From the NCBI GenBank assembly GCA_023213315.1, contig JAKCPI010000330.1, positions 1 to 64,000 on the forward strand: DNA of 64,000 nucleotides. The letters are read 5' to 3'. The translations under genes were made by a program, and so were the position numbers. How positions within the stretch are numbered: the stretch's first letter is position 1; each line of letters opens with the position of its first letter. Positions 43,317 to 53,697 of this stretch are shown here, piece after piece. A model generated the notes under the pieces. It ran no database searches. It saw only the letters and a program-made list of their open reading frames with translations, and had not been told where the DNA came from. Source of the stretch: Euborellia annulipes (lineage: Eukaryota; Arthropoda; Insecta; Dermaptera; Anisolabididae).

Positions 43317-44095
43317 TTGAATTTAAATGGAGCGAGCCCCTGACTTTCAGCTGCCAGGTAAATGTTAAATAATGTGGAGGGGGAGATCCCTCCCCAGCCC
43401 CCTTATTTTGTTCATGTTTTCAATATAATCCTGAGTTGAAGACAACTCGAGTTCAAATCCACCTCATGGCATATTTGAGGAAGGAAACGGGAACCCATCT
43501 CAGTATCATCCCCATGGGAGATTCTCTTCAGAGTTGTAACCACAACTGCTGACACCAATGACTGAGATACAGTATTTTCAGTGTGGTAAATAAAAATAAA
43601 ATATATTGAGATTTGACAAAAAATATTTTAATTTCTTTTGATAATATAATTAAAATTAAAAAAAAAAAAAATGTCCCCAACAAGAATCGAACTAGGGACT
43701 TTTGTTTACAAGACTGACCTCTTACCCGCTCGGCTACCTGACTCTGTTGACATATAAATAAAATTATCCAAACTTATAGAACTCGGAAATCTTCAAAGTC
43801 GATTTTCTCGAGTCTTTTTGAGTAGTGCATCGTACTACTTTATGTCCAGATACTAAACTTCAAATCCTATGAGTTAAATAAAAAAAAATCGGTGACGCAC
43901 CACTACTGCTGGTGAAAATTAATTTTTATTCTCTTTTTTTTTTTTCAGACAGCGTCGTTACTCGCAATTCGATCTCATTTTATAATATTTTCTCATTCAC
44001 ATTGTCTCTCTGTTTTATTTTAAATTTAAAAATATTTTCTATTTTTTTATATCGATTGTATTAATTTTAAAATTAAAAAAAAAAAAAAAAAAGAC
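43317..44095 (+). CDS. Candidate exon pair, plus strand
   Basis: A pyrimidine-rich acceptor (TTCTCTTTTCGCAG) opens an exon at 43317 that ends at CCAG|GTAAAT (43361), and a second acceptor (TTTTTTCAG) opens at 43948. With an ATG in the first exon the frame reads MERAPDFQLPDSVVTRNSIS across the junction, then runs into AT-rich sequence with an AATAAA further on. The alternative frame ends LNLNGASP-stop. No family is recognised; it may be untranslated or spurious. Confidence 0.2.
43668..43745 (-). repeat. tRNA-like pseudogene or SINE head
   Basis: The minus strand has GGTAGCCGAGCGGGTAAGAGG (A-box-like) and TAGTTCGATTCTTG (B-box-like). The T-arm and acceptor stem do not pair properly, so it is not called a tRNA gene. 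Confidence 0.35.
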
Positions 44096-44269
44096 TGAAT
44101 ATATTACGCTAAATGTTTAAATAAATGACTATTTGAATAAAATAATTTTATTTTTTGCCCTCATTTCTTATCATCAGGGGGATTCTATTCCCAAAAATTC
44201 ATTTCTACATTATCTTGTATTGTAATTGAGATGTAATTTGTTTTTTTGCAAGATCTTTAAAATACACAG

Positions 44270-44885
44270 GTTGGCCAGAAACTAGTAAACAAACAATTTT
44301 CCTGTCACAGTTTTTGATTGGTCCACGTCATGAAGCTCCTTCTTGCTTGTATTTTTCTATTTGGCAGCCATGTTGACTACACATAACCTAGTTCACATTC
44401 ATTTTGTTTTATTTGCAAATTGTAGTTTCTAACTAAATTAATTTAGACCTTGGTATTTAGACTGCTTTATTAATAATATGCTGTATATAAATATTTATAA
44501 ATGGTTTGTCCCGAAAGATATTTTACAAAAGGAGGATCTCCATGACGTCACTCTCTTGGAATGGGAAAAATGTAAACAAACCGAGTGTGACCCCCCTGTT
44601 TTTTTGCAGGGGGGTCAAACTCGATTTGTTTACATTTTTTCCATTTCAAGAGAGTGACGTCATCTAGCTCCTCCCTTTGTAAAAAACCGTTCGAAACAAA
44701 CAATTTATAAAAATTTATACACAGCATACTATTAATAAAGCAGTTTAAGGTTATAAACAATCAACAAAGCTGCCAAATAGAAAAATATAAGCAAGGAGGA
44801 GGTTCATGACGTGGGCCAATCAAAAACTGTGACCTGAAAATTGTTTGTTTACTAGTTTCTGGCCAACCTGTGTATTTAAAGACCT
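44270..44885. repeat. Fold-back element, 300-bp arms
   Basis: The ends are inverted CACAGGTTGGCCAGAAACTA words; the arms are inverse copies meeting at a tight hairpin GACCCCCCTG...CAGGGGGGTC near 44595. No hammerhead core and no ORF. Confidence 0.6.
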
Positions 44886-44889
44886 TGTT

Positions 44890-45975
44890 TTTTTGTTGGT
44901 GTTCAAATAAAACTTATTTTTTATTTGTATGTGGAAATATTTATATTTTGTTACCATGGCAACCATTTCTCCTATCTTTCCTATGGGGTACAAGAGTAAA
45001 GTGGTCTTCAGAAGATTTCAACGGCAAAATGAGAATATACATTTTAAAGAGTAACTAAAAAATAATTGATTTTTGAATTTTAATCAAAATCCTTGGAGCG
45101 AATTTAGAGAAAATCGATACGGAAAAAACTGAAAAAGTGCATCAGTAAAGTACTAGTACTCTTTGGTCGATTTTTTTCAAAATCTTCCTGTCTCGTCCCA
45201 TGGGGGTGTCTAACTTGAATATAAAATTTCAACTTCCTAGCTCTTTCCGTTCTTGAGATATTTAGTTCACAGACAGACAGAAACCACTTTTTTGGATTCA
45301 GGGGACCTCAAAACAAAATCTCGACATGGAATTTTTGACATGAATCCAATACTAACAAATACAACAAAATAGTCAGAACGGATAATATTCAAAAGTAATT
45401 AATGCTGAGAATATATGGCTATTTTTGCATTGTGCAGGAATGTTGAGATGGCTTCTATTGCCTCATCTTTTCAGAATTTGTGTCCACTTGCTGGCATCTC
45501 AGAATGTCTTCCAGTTGTTCTCGTTTTATCAACCAAATGTTAACAAATTTCATACTTCAGAACTTTGTTTCGGACTGTGGTGCTCAAAATATGCTTAGTT
45601 TACGAAAAAGTGAAAAAAGGCCAAATTTTTGCCCCCCCCCCCCCCCTAGTTTTCCTTATATCGACTGGACTACTTTGAAGATATTGCAAATAAATTCTCG
45701 ATTTTGATGTATATATATATATAAAATGTTAAAATAGAATGAAAGGGGGATACAAACTTTTGACCAAGAGTGTATTAATAGAAAAAAAAATCAAATGACG
45801 TAGGCGTATACCTTAAAGACCCCGAGAAGTTCTGAGTTTGTTTTTTTTTTTTTCTTAATTTGATATTAAATTCTTTTCTTTTTTTATTTTATTCTGCGAA
45901 GAGCAAAAAAAAAAAAAAACCAAAAAATCAAAATCAATAAAATCAAAATAATAATTTAACATTCATTTCACACCA
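44890..45975. other. Non-coding, repeat fragments
   Basis: Contains a repeat fragment with GGGGACCTCAAAACAAAATC (~45300) also seen near 33310, and a poly-C run (~45635-45648). No supported gene. Confidence 0.35.
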
Positions 45976-46057
45976 TTAATGGCTTCTCTTTTTCTTGTTT
46001 TTATAAATGGGTCTTGCATCATACTGGCTTGACAGAGGAGCGAGCGATGTCTTCCTC
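45976..46057 (-). CDS. Candidate terminal coding exon, minus strand
   Basis: The acceptor TTTTTTAG|GAGG at 46057 is followed, in one phase, by RKTSLAPLSSQYDARPIYKN then KKKRSH and TAA, 26 codons. Another phase gives EEDIARSSVKPV-stop. Balanced composition against poly-A/T flanks suggests a real exon, but no partner exon or family is recognised. Confidence 0.25.
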
Positions 46058-46404
46058 CTAAAAAATTTATTTGTTTAAAATCAAAAAATAATAATTTGTA
46101 AAAAAAAAAAATGGAATTAAAATTCAAACCGAATTATTTTTGCTGGAAATTAAGGAGAAATTAATAAAAAACTAATTTGGGATTTATTTATTTTTGTTTT
46201 TAAATAAAGCAAAAATGCTATTATTTACAAAAAAAAAAAAATAAAATTATCAAGTAGAACAAGCAACAATTAAACACAAAGAGACTCAATCACTAACTGA
46301 CATAAAATAAAGGGGATGTAGAATGTATATATATATATATAAAATTAAATAAACAAACACTAGGTTATTTGTTTCAAAGGTTTTATTAATTAAAAAATTA
46401 ACAC

Positions 46405-46443
46405 TTGATAAGTATTTCGACAATTCCTTGTCATCACCAGAAG
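46405..46443 (-). ncRNA. Hammerhead motif in E9, left arm (A6 changed)
   Basis: Minus strand: box CUGGUGA (A6 to G), extra U, stem II GACAA/UUGUC, GAAA, stem III AUA-CU-UAU, C17. The core substitution should impair cleavage. Confidence 0.4.
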
Positions 46444-46490
46444 TGATTACATTCTAATTACTTGTATACATTCTAATTAGAATGTAATCA

Positions 46491-46531
46491 CTTGTGATGA
46501 TGACAAGGACTTGTCGAAATACGTATCATGT
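46491..46531 (+). ncRNA. Hammerhead motif in E9, right arm (C3 changed)
   Basis: Box GUGAUGA (C3 to G, 46494-46500), extra U, stem II GACAA/UUGUC, GAAA at 46516-46519, stem III palindrome AUACGUAU, C17 at 46527. Confidence 0.4.
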
Positions 46532-46599
46532 GTTAATTTTTTAATTAATAAAACTTTTGAAACAAATAACCTAGTGTTTGTTTATTTAATTTTAATTTA

Positions 46600-47680
46600 C
46601 AAAATCGAAAGTTTAAATCTTAAATATATATATCATGAGTTAAGGTAACAATAACAAATAATTTGGAATACGAAATTGTTTGACTGCTCGCTCTGATTTG
46701 GTATAAAATATATAAAAAAAAAAAAATGAATCTCATTTAGGCCTATTATAATCTCATCTGGTAATCTGTCATAAATATTTAGGTCAATAGTTCACGTTTA
46801 TAATTCTTAACTCAGTTACGATAATAATAATTGGACATGATTTCTTTCTTTAACTTTAGTTACGTCATTTTTTTGTTTTAAAACTCAAATTAATTATAAA
46901 TTTAATCAATAATAAATAACAACAACAAAGAATATACATTTACTATAATATATATTCTTTCAAAAGGATCAAGGAATCTTTTAAAAAAAAATATAAAAGG
47001 ACAAAATGGAACACAATTTAAGATTATTTTATTTTATGGAGATGAGAGTTTCAATGAATTAATTTATTTGTTAACAAAAAAGAAAGTAAAAAAAAAATAA
47101 TGGAAATCTATCATAATATACACAAATTGCATAAAAAATATTTTATTAATTATAAATTATACCTGTAAAGTTAATTTTAAATAATTCACTTTCATAACAA
47201 TATTAAAATAAAAACTTTAGACATTTTCAATGTTTCTGTCAACCAACTGTCAACTAACTAGAGGTGGGCATTCCGTTCGCGAACGAGTCTCGAAGAACGA
47301 ACGGGTCGTTGAAGTGAACGACAAGCGAGACCTCGTTGAATGATTTTGGTCTAAATCAATTTGTAAAATTCGCCGTTTGTCACGTTTGTTTATTTATGCT
47401 TTTGGCCGTCCTGTGTGGGATTTTATGCCGTAATTTTCTCTCAAATTAATTTAATTCTGCTTTACGGTTTTCGATCTTCCAATTTGGAATGCAATGTGTC
47501 GTTCAATTTTATTTTCCACAAGTCTTAAACCATCGATGATGCCTTTTCTCATTGAGTTAATTTTGGACCCCTTGGAATATTGAAGTTTCCAAATTTAAAT
47601 TCAAATTATTAAGAATTTTTTTAATCGAAGAGTTATATTAATTCTATTTTTTTTTTGTTTTGAAATGGTACAGGTGTCTA
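46600..47680. other. Non-coding AT-rich segment
   Basis: No gene seen. Holds a short GAACGAAC-rich repeat (~47270-47335). Confidence 0.35.
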
Positions 47681-47683
47681 CAG

Positions 47684-47862
47684 GGCCGGATCTAAGGGGG
47701 GGGGGGGGGGCAGTGGGTGCGTGTCCCCCGGGCGGCAATTAAAGAAAGATTTACTAAAAAAAAGGGTAAAATGATATGATTTTTGTATAGAAAATTTTAA
47801 GAAGGGGGCGGAAAATTAAATTTCCCCCCCCTCTAAAAAATCTCGTAGTTCCGGCCCTGGGT
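47684..47862. mobile_element. MITE with GGGCCGGA ends
   Basis: Inverted ends AGGGCCGGATCTAAG and TTCCGGCCCTGG with a G-rich and C-rich subterminal region. Similar fragments lie near 19960-20010 and 61830-62235. Confidence 0.5.
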
Positions 47863-47996
47863 GTCTACATTTCACTTTTTTTTTTTAAGTTTAAATAGAA
47901 TTAAAAATAACGTGGTCCTTTAGACTCAACAAAAAAAAACGTTTTTAAATAAAATTGAATTTTTTTTTTGTGTTATTTGACAAATTTTTTCATTAA

Positions 47997-48609
47997 GGGG
48001 GTTCAGGAGCGACGTCTAAACGTACTTTAAAAAAAACTAGACTATTATAAGAATGAATGTGTTCATGTCAATGCTGTTTTTTTTTTTAAATGAATTAAAT
48101 TCTTAAGAGATTATTGGGACATCGAGCTATAATTTGTTTAATGACTTATTAAAAAATTCGAATTAATTTTTTTGTTATCAAGCAAATACAAAAAAAACAA
48201 TCTGTCCCAATAATCTTTAATTATTTTTTAAATTTAAAAATGAATTTATTGTTGTTATTAATCGCATATTAATTAAGAAATTTTTAAAATAAGCTTAGAT
48301 GATTTATTTAAAAATAAATGCCAAATTAGTTCAGCATTCTTGCAATAGATGGCAGGCTAGTCTAACAGCCGATCCCCTTTTGGCCTATATTTATTTATTT
48401 TTATACTTTTATAAAAGATACATAATATATAATAACATTTATTGTTAAAAGATCAATGGAAATCAACCAAATGCATTAAATATTATTAGCTACCATTCTG
48501 ACATCTCTTGGCAAATTTTTGAATTACTTCATATTTGGGCATATATTTAATGACACACAACGCCCTCTTATCGGGTAAAACATGCGTAACCCCTTCGTCC
48601 CGTAGCCTA
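47997..48609. mobile_element. TTAA-type MITE (GGGGGTTCAGGAGCG family), copy 2
   Basis: Flanked by TTAA (47993-47996, 48610-48613) and collinear with 36140-36691 apart from small indels. Confidence 0.7.
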
Positions 48610-49218
48610 TTAAAAAACCATCTTTTATTTAAATGGATTCAGTGTTATGGGATAAATTTCAAAATTTTGCAAATTAAACGATTTGTATCAAGAATCTGTT
48701 TCTGGGGATGTATAGAAAAAAAAAACAGATTTTTATTTCATATAATAATTTCTTGCACCTTTTAAATTTGTCCGTCTAGGTTGTTCCTGGTTGACCGAGA
48801 AATTCAAGATCTCAATATGAGAGACGTTTCTCCCGATGAATAGAATAGAAATCTGTTTGAATTCAAATAGCCAAATGCGGTACTGTGGCAAGGTACAAAT
48901 TGTGAGATCCAAGGTTCGATATCAATCTTTTCGGCTTCGATGATTTATTTTATTGGAAAAGAATGTTGAAAATTGACAAAAAAATAAAATAATTTCTTCA
49001 ACATTTGTTATAAAATGAAAACAATTTCATTTTCCCGGTCGTTGTGTTTTGTTTATTTGGTTGATGTTTTTATGAACGAAGAGAACCTGGAAAAGAAAAG
49101 ATGGATATTACTAATAAATAATCTTGTAAGCGAGGTGAATAGCTCAATCAATATGTAGAAGGATGAGTAAAAAGGCTAAGCAGATATTATTATTTCTTTG
49201 TTGGTATCAAACCCACAG

Positions 49219-49250
49219 CGACGTTTCGGTCGACTACCGGGATACCGCAC
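49219..49250 (-). ncRNA. Hammerhead remnant in E10, left arm
   Basis: Minus strand: GUCGACCGAAACGUCGCUGUGGG is preserved, but the CUGANGA box is lost in GCGGUAUCCCGG. Confidence 0.35.
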
Positions 49251-49508
49251 AAAAAACATTCACTTTAGGAGAAGCTCGTTGCTTTTTGTACCATCTCGTG
49301 AGGATTTTGCACGCACATGCAAACAAACTGTTTGAGCTGCTCTTTCATTTGACATATCATTTATAACTGTAAGTTTAATTTAATAGATATTATAAAGAGT
49401 TAAAACCCAGATATTATTTTATAAACACCCTGTATATTCTATCTTAATGTCTTGAATTTGTTTTTTTGTATAACCTATTGATGTAATGTCTTTGTATACT
49501 CCATTATA

Positions 49509-49546
49509 GCCATGAAGATGGCCACAAAGTCGACCGAAACGTCGCT
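49509..49546 (+). ncRNA. Hammerhead motif in E10, right arm (C3 changed)
   Basis: Box AUGAAGA (C3 to A), extra U, GG...CC stem II, GAAAC (49536-49540), GUC to 49543. Confidence 0.45.
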
Positions 49547-49835
49547 GTGGGTTTGATACCAATAAAGAAATAATAAAAGCTGCTTGGCCTTTTTATTCAT
49601 CCTTCTACTAAATAATCGTTTAAATCACTTACATTTCACAAATGTAAACTCTCTAGGATTGTTGGAATTTTTGAATTTATTTCAATGTAACAAATTATAT
49701 ACGATATAATAGTCTTGCTTGAAAATTTGTTCAATAAAATTTGATGACGTTTAAAATGGCACCGCCTAAAGGAAAAAAGCAATAATATAAGATATGTAAT
49801 ATTAGTAAATGTATTATAATTTAAATAATATTTAC

Positions 49836-50021
49836 TTAAAAAGGATCCTCTTGAGAGCGCTCTCTGAAGATTGAAGAGCCGCCGATCAGCCCCCAACCGT
49901 CCCAAATCTAAAAGAAAAGAAATAATACACAAATCAAATTTAAAAAATTTCAATTCTAATATAATAATTAACTTACTATGTAGACTGCTTCTTTGCGCCC
50001 AACGAAGTCTTGATGTCTAAC
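49836..50021 (-). CDS. Candidate two-exon C-terminus of an unknown gene
   Basis: A 45-nt exon (50021-49977), VRHQDFVGRKEAVYI, ends at a strong donor GTAAGTT; a 69-bp intron (typical short size here) leads to exon 49907-49836, IWDGWGLIGGSSIFRERSQE then DPF and TAA. Phases match. The GC-richer, repeat-poor DNA up to ~51650 may hold its 5' exons or UTR. Family not recognised. Confidence 0.3.
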
Positions 50022-51600
50022 CTAATGCCCAACAGACTCATTCACAGCTCGTGTTTGAATGCATAAAAGAGAAATGCATAAAAAGACTCAAAGCAAAGCA
50101 TTTTAATGCGCATTAATCTTATCCATTAAAACATGAGATATGAAAAAGTCCATCCCTCTATGGCTGAGGTAGCCATCTAGCTCTTCAGCGACTAGCCTCT
50201 TCTTTCTTGAGGCGATCGCGATACGCGAAACACTCCCGAGAAAACAGGTGAGCTTTCATTTCACTTATAAATCGGAACGAATCGAGAAAACGCGCCCAAA
50301 ACTCCTAGGAAAGTTGGCAAGAGGAAAAGAAGGATTTATTTACGCGTTGATCAATTAATTTCTACCCACCTACCTAATCAATAAATACTAGCGAACTAAG
50401 GAGCAGAGATTAATTGATCAAATTTCGAACCGAGTTAGGAAGGGAGCCCAGGAAGTACAATTCTAAAGATCTGGTTTGGTTGCTCATCTCAGTAAAAGAA
50501 TGGCGTTGTTTCAAATGCCTGCTGAAAAAAAAGAACCCTAATAGCTAACGACACATCCTAACCAGAACTCCTAACATTTGAAAACATTAAACTTATTCTT
50601 TACTGAAACAACCAGCCCAAATCGTCAGCAGAGACCTCCAGGGGGCTCCAGAGAAAGAAGAAAGATTTCTTTCTCTCACAAATACGAAGCGATGGATAGA
50701 GGAATGAATTCTCTTGGTTCTCTTGGAAATTGGTCAAAAGTGAATTGACACTCTCCTGGGAGTCCCTGCCTAATTATGCGATATTCCTGAATATCGCAAA
50801 CCTATTGGGGGAGAGAAACGAACAACGAACGACACCTATGCCAGTGTGAGATGCCAATTCACAATTCACCTCAATCCAAGAGAAGGTCAGAGAACCCTTT
50901 GGCCTAAAACCCCTTAAATAAAGTAAAGACATCATGCATGCATAAGCGCAGAGATTTTTATTTATTCGCCCTCCTAAATAGCTATTTTATATCCTATTTA
51001 TAAAGAATTGTGTGTATTTAAATAGCTTAAAATTAAAGGAAAGGAGAGATAGAGAGAGATAGACCCCAAATACACACAATCCTTTGCCTAATATCCTAAT
51101 AGCTAAGCTCTAAAACATTTGAAACGTCTCATAGAAGATGCTGGATCATCCCCCGGTGAGAGAGAGATAGTTCCGTTGGATACACTTAAAACTAAACCCT
51201 ACTTACAAATCACAAATAGTTGCACTTCCATTACCATCTCTCTCTTTCTCCTGAAAAAGAAACTCTGAAAAGATTAGAGAAATAACATCCTAAATCTAAC
51301 TAAAATATAAAATTTTGAAAATCACCTAGCTAGCTTACTCTGCGTTTATGCTAAATGAGTATACAAGCCTTAAAATTCTGCAGGCGACCTCGAACGAAGT
51401 ACTCGTTGCGTTGACACTGCGCCGACTGAAGTGGCCAAGTCCTCTGCACTGCACAAATCCTCCGTTGATAATCACTTCACTGGTTAATAATCACTTCACT
51501 GCACTATCTCAAATCCTTTGCTTCTTATCACTGCATAAAACACTTCGGATGGCCAAATCTCCAATCTGTAAACAAAGAAGATTCAATTATAACATCTAGT
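50022..51600. other. Low-repeat, GC-richer segment, possible transcription unit
   Basis: Unlike its surroundings, this stretch lacks palindromes and long poly-A/T and has CpG-containing words (e.g. ~50200-50300). Near 51420-51500 short AGTGAAGTGATTA units repeat on the minus strand. Possibly 5'UTR or promoter of the minus-strand candidate at 49836-50021, or a non-coding RNA; not provable from sequence. Confidence 0.25.
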
Positions 51601-51622
51601 TTATAATCACAGATATCTAATA

Positions 51623-52141
51623 AAGGAGATTTGAAGATGCATATAGCATTGAACAAAAAACCCTCAGATAGCCGAAACGTTACCATAGTATTTTTAAATT
51701 TATTCTTAAGATTAGTATTATTTGGACCCTGTTATGCAATGGTGTGTCAAAGACCAAAAAAAAATTGAAAATTGAGTTAAGCACGGAATATTGTTTCAAA
51801 TGCTTTAATTAATATTATTTTTTTATGAAATATGTCCTAAAAAAATTTATATTTAATGTTACTTGCACAATTGACAAGAAAAATTATATGGACCCTGTTA
51901 TGCAATGGTGTGTCAAAGACCAAACATCGAGTTTTGAGAAAATTTTTTGTTTACATTGGATTATATATAATTTTTCTTGTCAATTGTGCAAGTAACATTA
52001 AATATAAATTTTTTTAAGACATATTTCATAAAAAAATAATATTAATTAAAGCATTTGAAACAATATTCCGTGCTTAACTCATTTTTGAATTTTTTTGGTC
52101 TTTGACACACCAATGCATAACAGGGTTCATTTAATTAATAA
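51623..52141. mobile_element. Single-arm hammerhead relic split by a TIR palindrome
   Basis: The direct repeat ATATCTAATA flanks it (51613-51622, 52142-52151). It holds a decayed hammerhead (UUGAAGAUGC ... GCCGAAACGUUA, ~51630-51690), interrupted at ~51722-52133 by a palindrome of GGACCCTGTTATGCAATGG-family elements (see 10381-10634). Confidence 0.5.
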
Positions 52142-52151
52142 ATATCTAATA

Positions 52152-52625
52152 GAGTACAGTGGGGGACAATATTAAGTCCCACCCATGCGTTTTCTACATG
52201 TGATTATTTCATTGTTTTTAAAAAAAATATATACTTTTTAATGGAACCTTTCATGGTTCAAACCTAGAAAATTTTCCTTTTCTTTTATAAAAACAATGCC
52301 CTCGGGGCTTGGCGTAGAGGTTAGCGTGCTAACCTCGTATACCAAACGTCGCGGGTTCGGACCCCAGGCAGTCCGATGATTTTATTTAAACCATTTGGAT
52401 ACCAAATGGCTTAAATAAGAATGCCTGGACCCCAAATAAATATATATTATATAAATACGAGTATCGTTTAAAGTCTTATATGGCCTAAGTTGCCGAGAAG
52501 ACTGTATGTATGTGTGTGTGAATGGGAAAAAAGTGTGAGTGTTTTATTTTTTAAAAATAAAAACAATGAAATAATCACAAGTAGAAAACGCATGGTGTGG
52601 GACTTAATATTGTCCTTCACTGTAC
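52152..52625. repeat. Inverted repeat flanking a SINE
   Basis: Arms GGACAATATTAAGTCCCACC (from ~52163) and the inverse (to ~52618) enclose the SINE at 52300-52545. Fragments of the same arm occur near 13425 and 53840. Confidence 0.5.
52300..52545 (+). repeat. tRNA-derived SINE, TG-tail family
   Basis: tRNA-like head GGCTTGGCGTAGAGGTTAGC with B-box GGGTTCGGACCCC, body with CCATTTGGATACC, and tail TGTGTGTGTGAATGGGAAAA. Same family as the minus-strand copy at 16515-16690. Confidence 0.6.
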
Positions 52626-52691
52626 ATTTAACAATTTTTGTATGATGAACGACAATTAAAAAATGCTGGAGGTATTTTCAGGCCACTTCCT

Positions 52692-52730
52692 CACGTTTCG
52701 GGGGACTCAACGCCTCCCTTCATCACGGAT
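52692..52730 (-). ncRNA. Variant hammerhead in E11, left arm
   Basis: Minus strand: GUGAUGA (52726-52720; C3 to G), extra A, stem II GGG/CCC, GAAACGUG, so position 17 is G, which a hammerhead should not cleave. Confidence 0.35.
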
Positions 52731-52925
52731 CTAATGTGATTATAAATAAATGAACCTTCGCTTGTTTAGTCATTAAAGAATGAATGCAGGTTGGAAGAAA
52801 GAAAGGCATTCGCAAAGGGCGAAGTTCTCAATATGAGAACTCGCCTTGCGAAGCCTTTCTTCCAACCTGCATTCATTCTTTAATGACTAAACAAGCGAAG
52901 GTTCATTTATTTATAATCACATTAG

Positions 52926-52966
52926 TCCGTGATGAAGGGAGGCGTTGAGTCCCCCGAAACGTGGCC
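52926..52966 (+). ncRNA. Variant hammerhead in E11, right arm
   Basis: GUGAUGA (52929-52935), extra A, GAAAC (52956-52960), GUG. Same two substitutions as the left arm (C3 to G, C17 to G). Confidence 0.35.
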
Positions 52967-53307
52967 TGAAAATACCTCCAGCATTTTTTCAATTGTCGTT
53001 CATCATCTATCAACACCAGGCTTTCCAAATCATCATTAATTTTTGTATGTTTATTTGTTGGTAGTCAAAACGTCTCATGCACCCCGGGACAATGACTCGG
53101 CCTATCCAGGTGATTGCCTCCTTTCCAATGCACTAGGCCACCAAACCATCATATAAATATCAACCATGGAAGATTCCATTAAAAAGTATATATTATCTTG
53201 TTTGAATAGTGGAAGATGTTCTTTTTCTCTAGGTGGAAGGTGAGTGAGTATTTTTAAAATTAATTAACCATTTAATTTATTATAAGAAGTATTAATTTTT
53301 ATTTTTA

Positions 53308-53364
53308 GGTTAACGATGGAGGCCAAATACCATCGTTTCGGCACAATTATGCCTTCTTCAGAAC
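53308..53364 (-). ncRNA. Three-stem hammerhead in E12, left arm
   Basis: Minus strand: CUGAAGA (C3 at 53361), extra A, stem II GGCA...UGCC, GAAA, 7-bp stem III ACGAUGG/CCAUCGU with a ~10-nt loop, U17 at 53312, stem I GUU/AAC. Core intact and able to fold as a monomer. Confidence 0.7.
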
Positions 53365-53414
53365 ATACAATTGATATTTTACAAAGATATTTTTTCTTTC
53401 TTAATTTATAATGT

Positions 53415-53455
53415 TCTCCTGAGGAAGGGCGCGATTTGCGTCCGAAACGTCGGCA
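53415..53455 (+). ncRNA. Hammerhead motif in the centre of E12
   Basis: CUGAGGA (53419-53425), extra A, stem II GGGCGC/GCGUCC, GAAAC (53444-53448), GUC to 53451. Stem III is ACGU. Confidence 0.65.
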
Positions 53456-53635
53456 ATTAGATTAAATTTTTGTCTGATTTCTTTCCTGGTTGCCATCCTA
53501 CTCATATCTGCAAATAAATAGATTTTTACCTCTAGTATTGCTTTTTTCTCTTGTTATATAAATCTTTATTTATTTGTTTGTGTTAATAAGAAAGAAAAAA
53601 TATATTAGTGATATATCTTTGTAAAATATCAATTG

Positions 53636-53697
53636 TAGGTTCTAAAGAAGGCATAATTGTGCCGAAACGATGATAATTGGCCTCCATCGTTAACCTA
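53636..53697 (+). ncRNA. Three-stem hammerhead in E12, right arm (G5 changed)
   Basis: Box CUAAAGA (53642-53648; G5 to A), extra A, stem II as left arm, GAAAC (53663-53667), stem III ACGAUG/CAUCGU, U17 at 53691, stem I UAGGUU/AACCUA (6 bp). Stems are better than the left arm but a catalytic-core base is changed. Confidence 0.5.

Larger units (their letters stand above)
46341..46595. mobile_element. Hammerhead palindrome element E9
   Basis: Inverted arms with AACACTAGGTTATTTG, around outward hammerheads. Flanks are AT microsatellite, so a direct repeat cannot be judged. Same subfamily as the single-arm copy at 24172-24298. Confidence 0.6.
49124..49608. mobile_element. Hammerhead palindrome element E10
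   Basis: Flanked by the 9-bp direct repeat TAAATAATC (49115-49123, 49609-49617). Inverted arms with AAACCCACAGCGACGTTTCGG; the left tail AGCGAGGTGAATAGCTC matches E3, defining a subfamily. Confidence 0.75.
52645..53037. mobile_element. Hammerhead palindrome element E11
   Basis: Flanked by the 12-bp direct repeat AATTTTTGTATG (52633-52644, 53038-53049). ~170-bp arms are nearly identical; a ~35-nt tail lies at the right. Confidence 0.8.

Noticed and set aside
43668..43745. Possible tRNA gene with a Thr-like anticodon
   Set aside because: Acceptor and T-arm stems do not pair; the 3' half is degenerate. The same applies to the tRNA-like sequences at 14590, 38735, 40000 and 58118.
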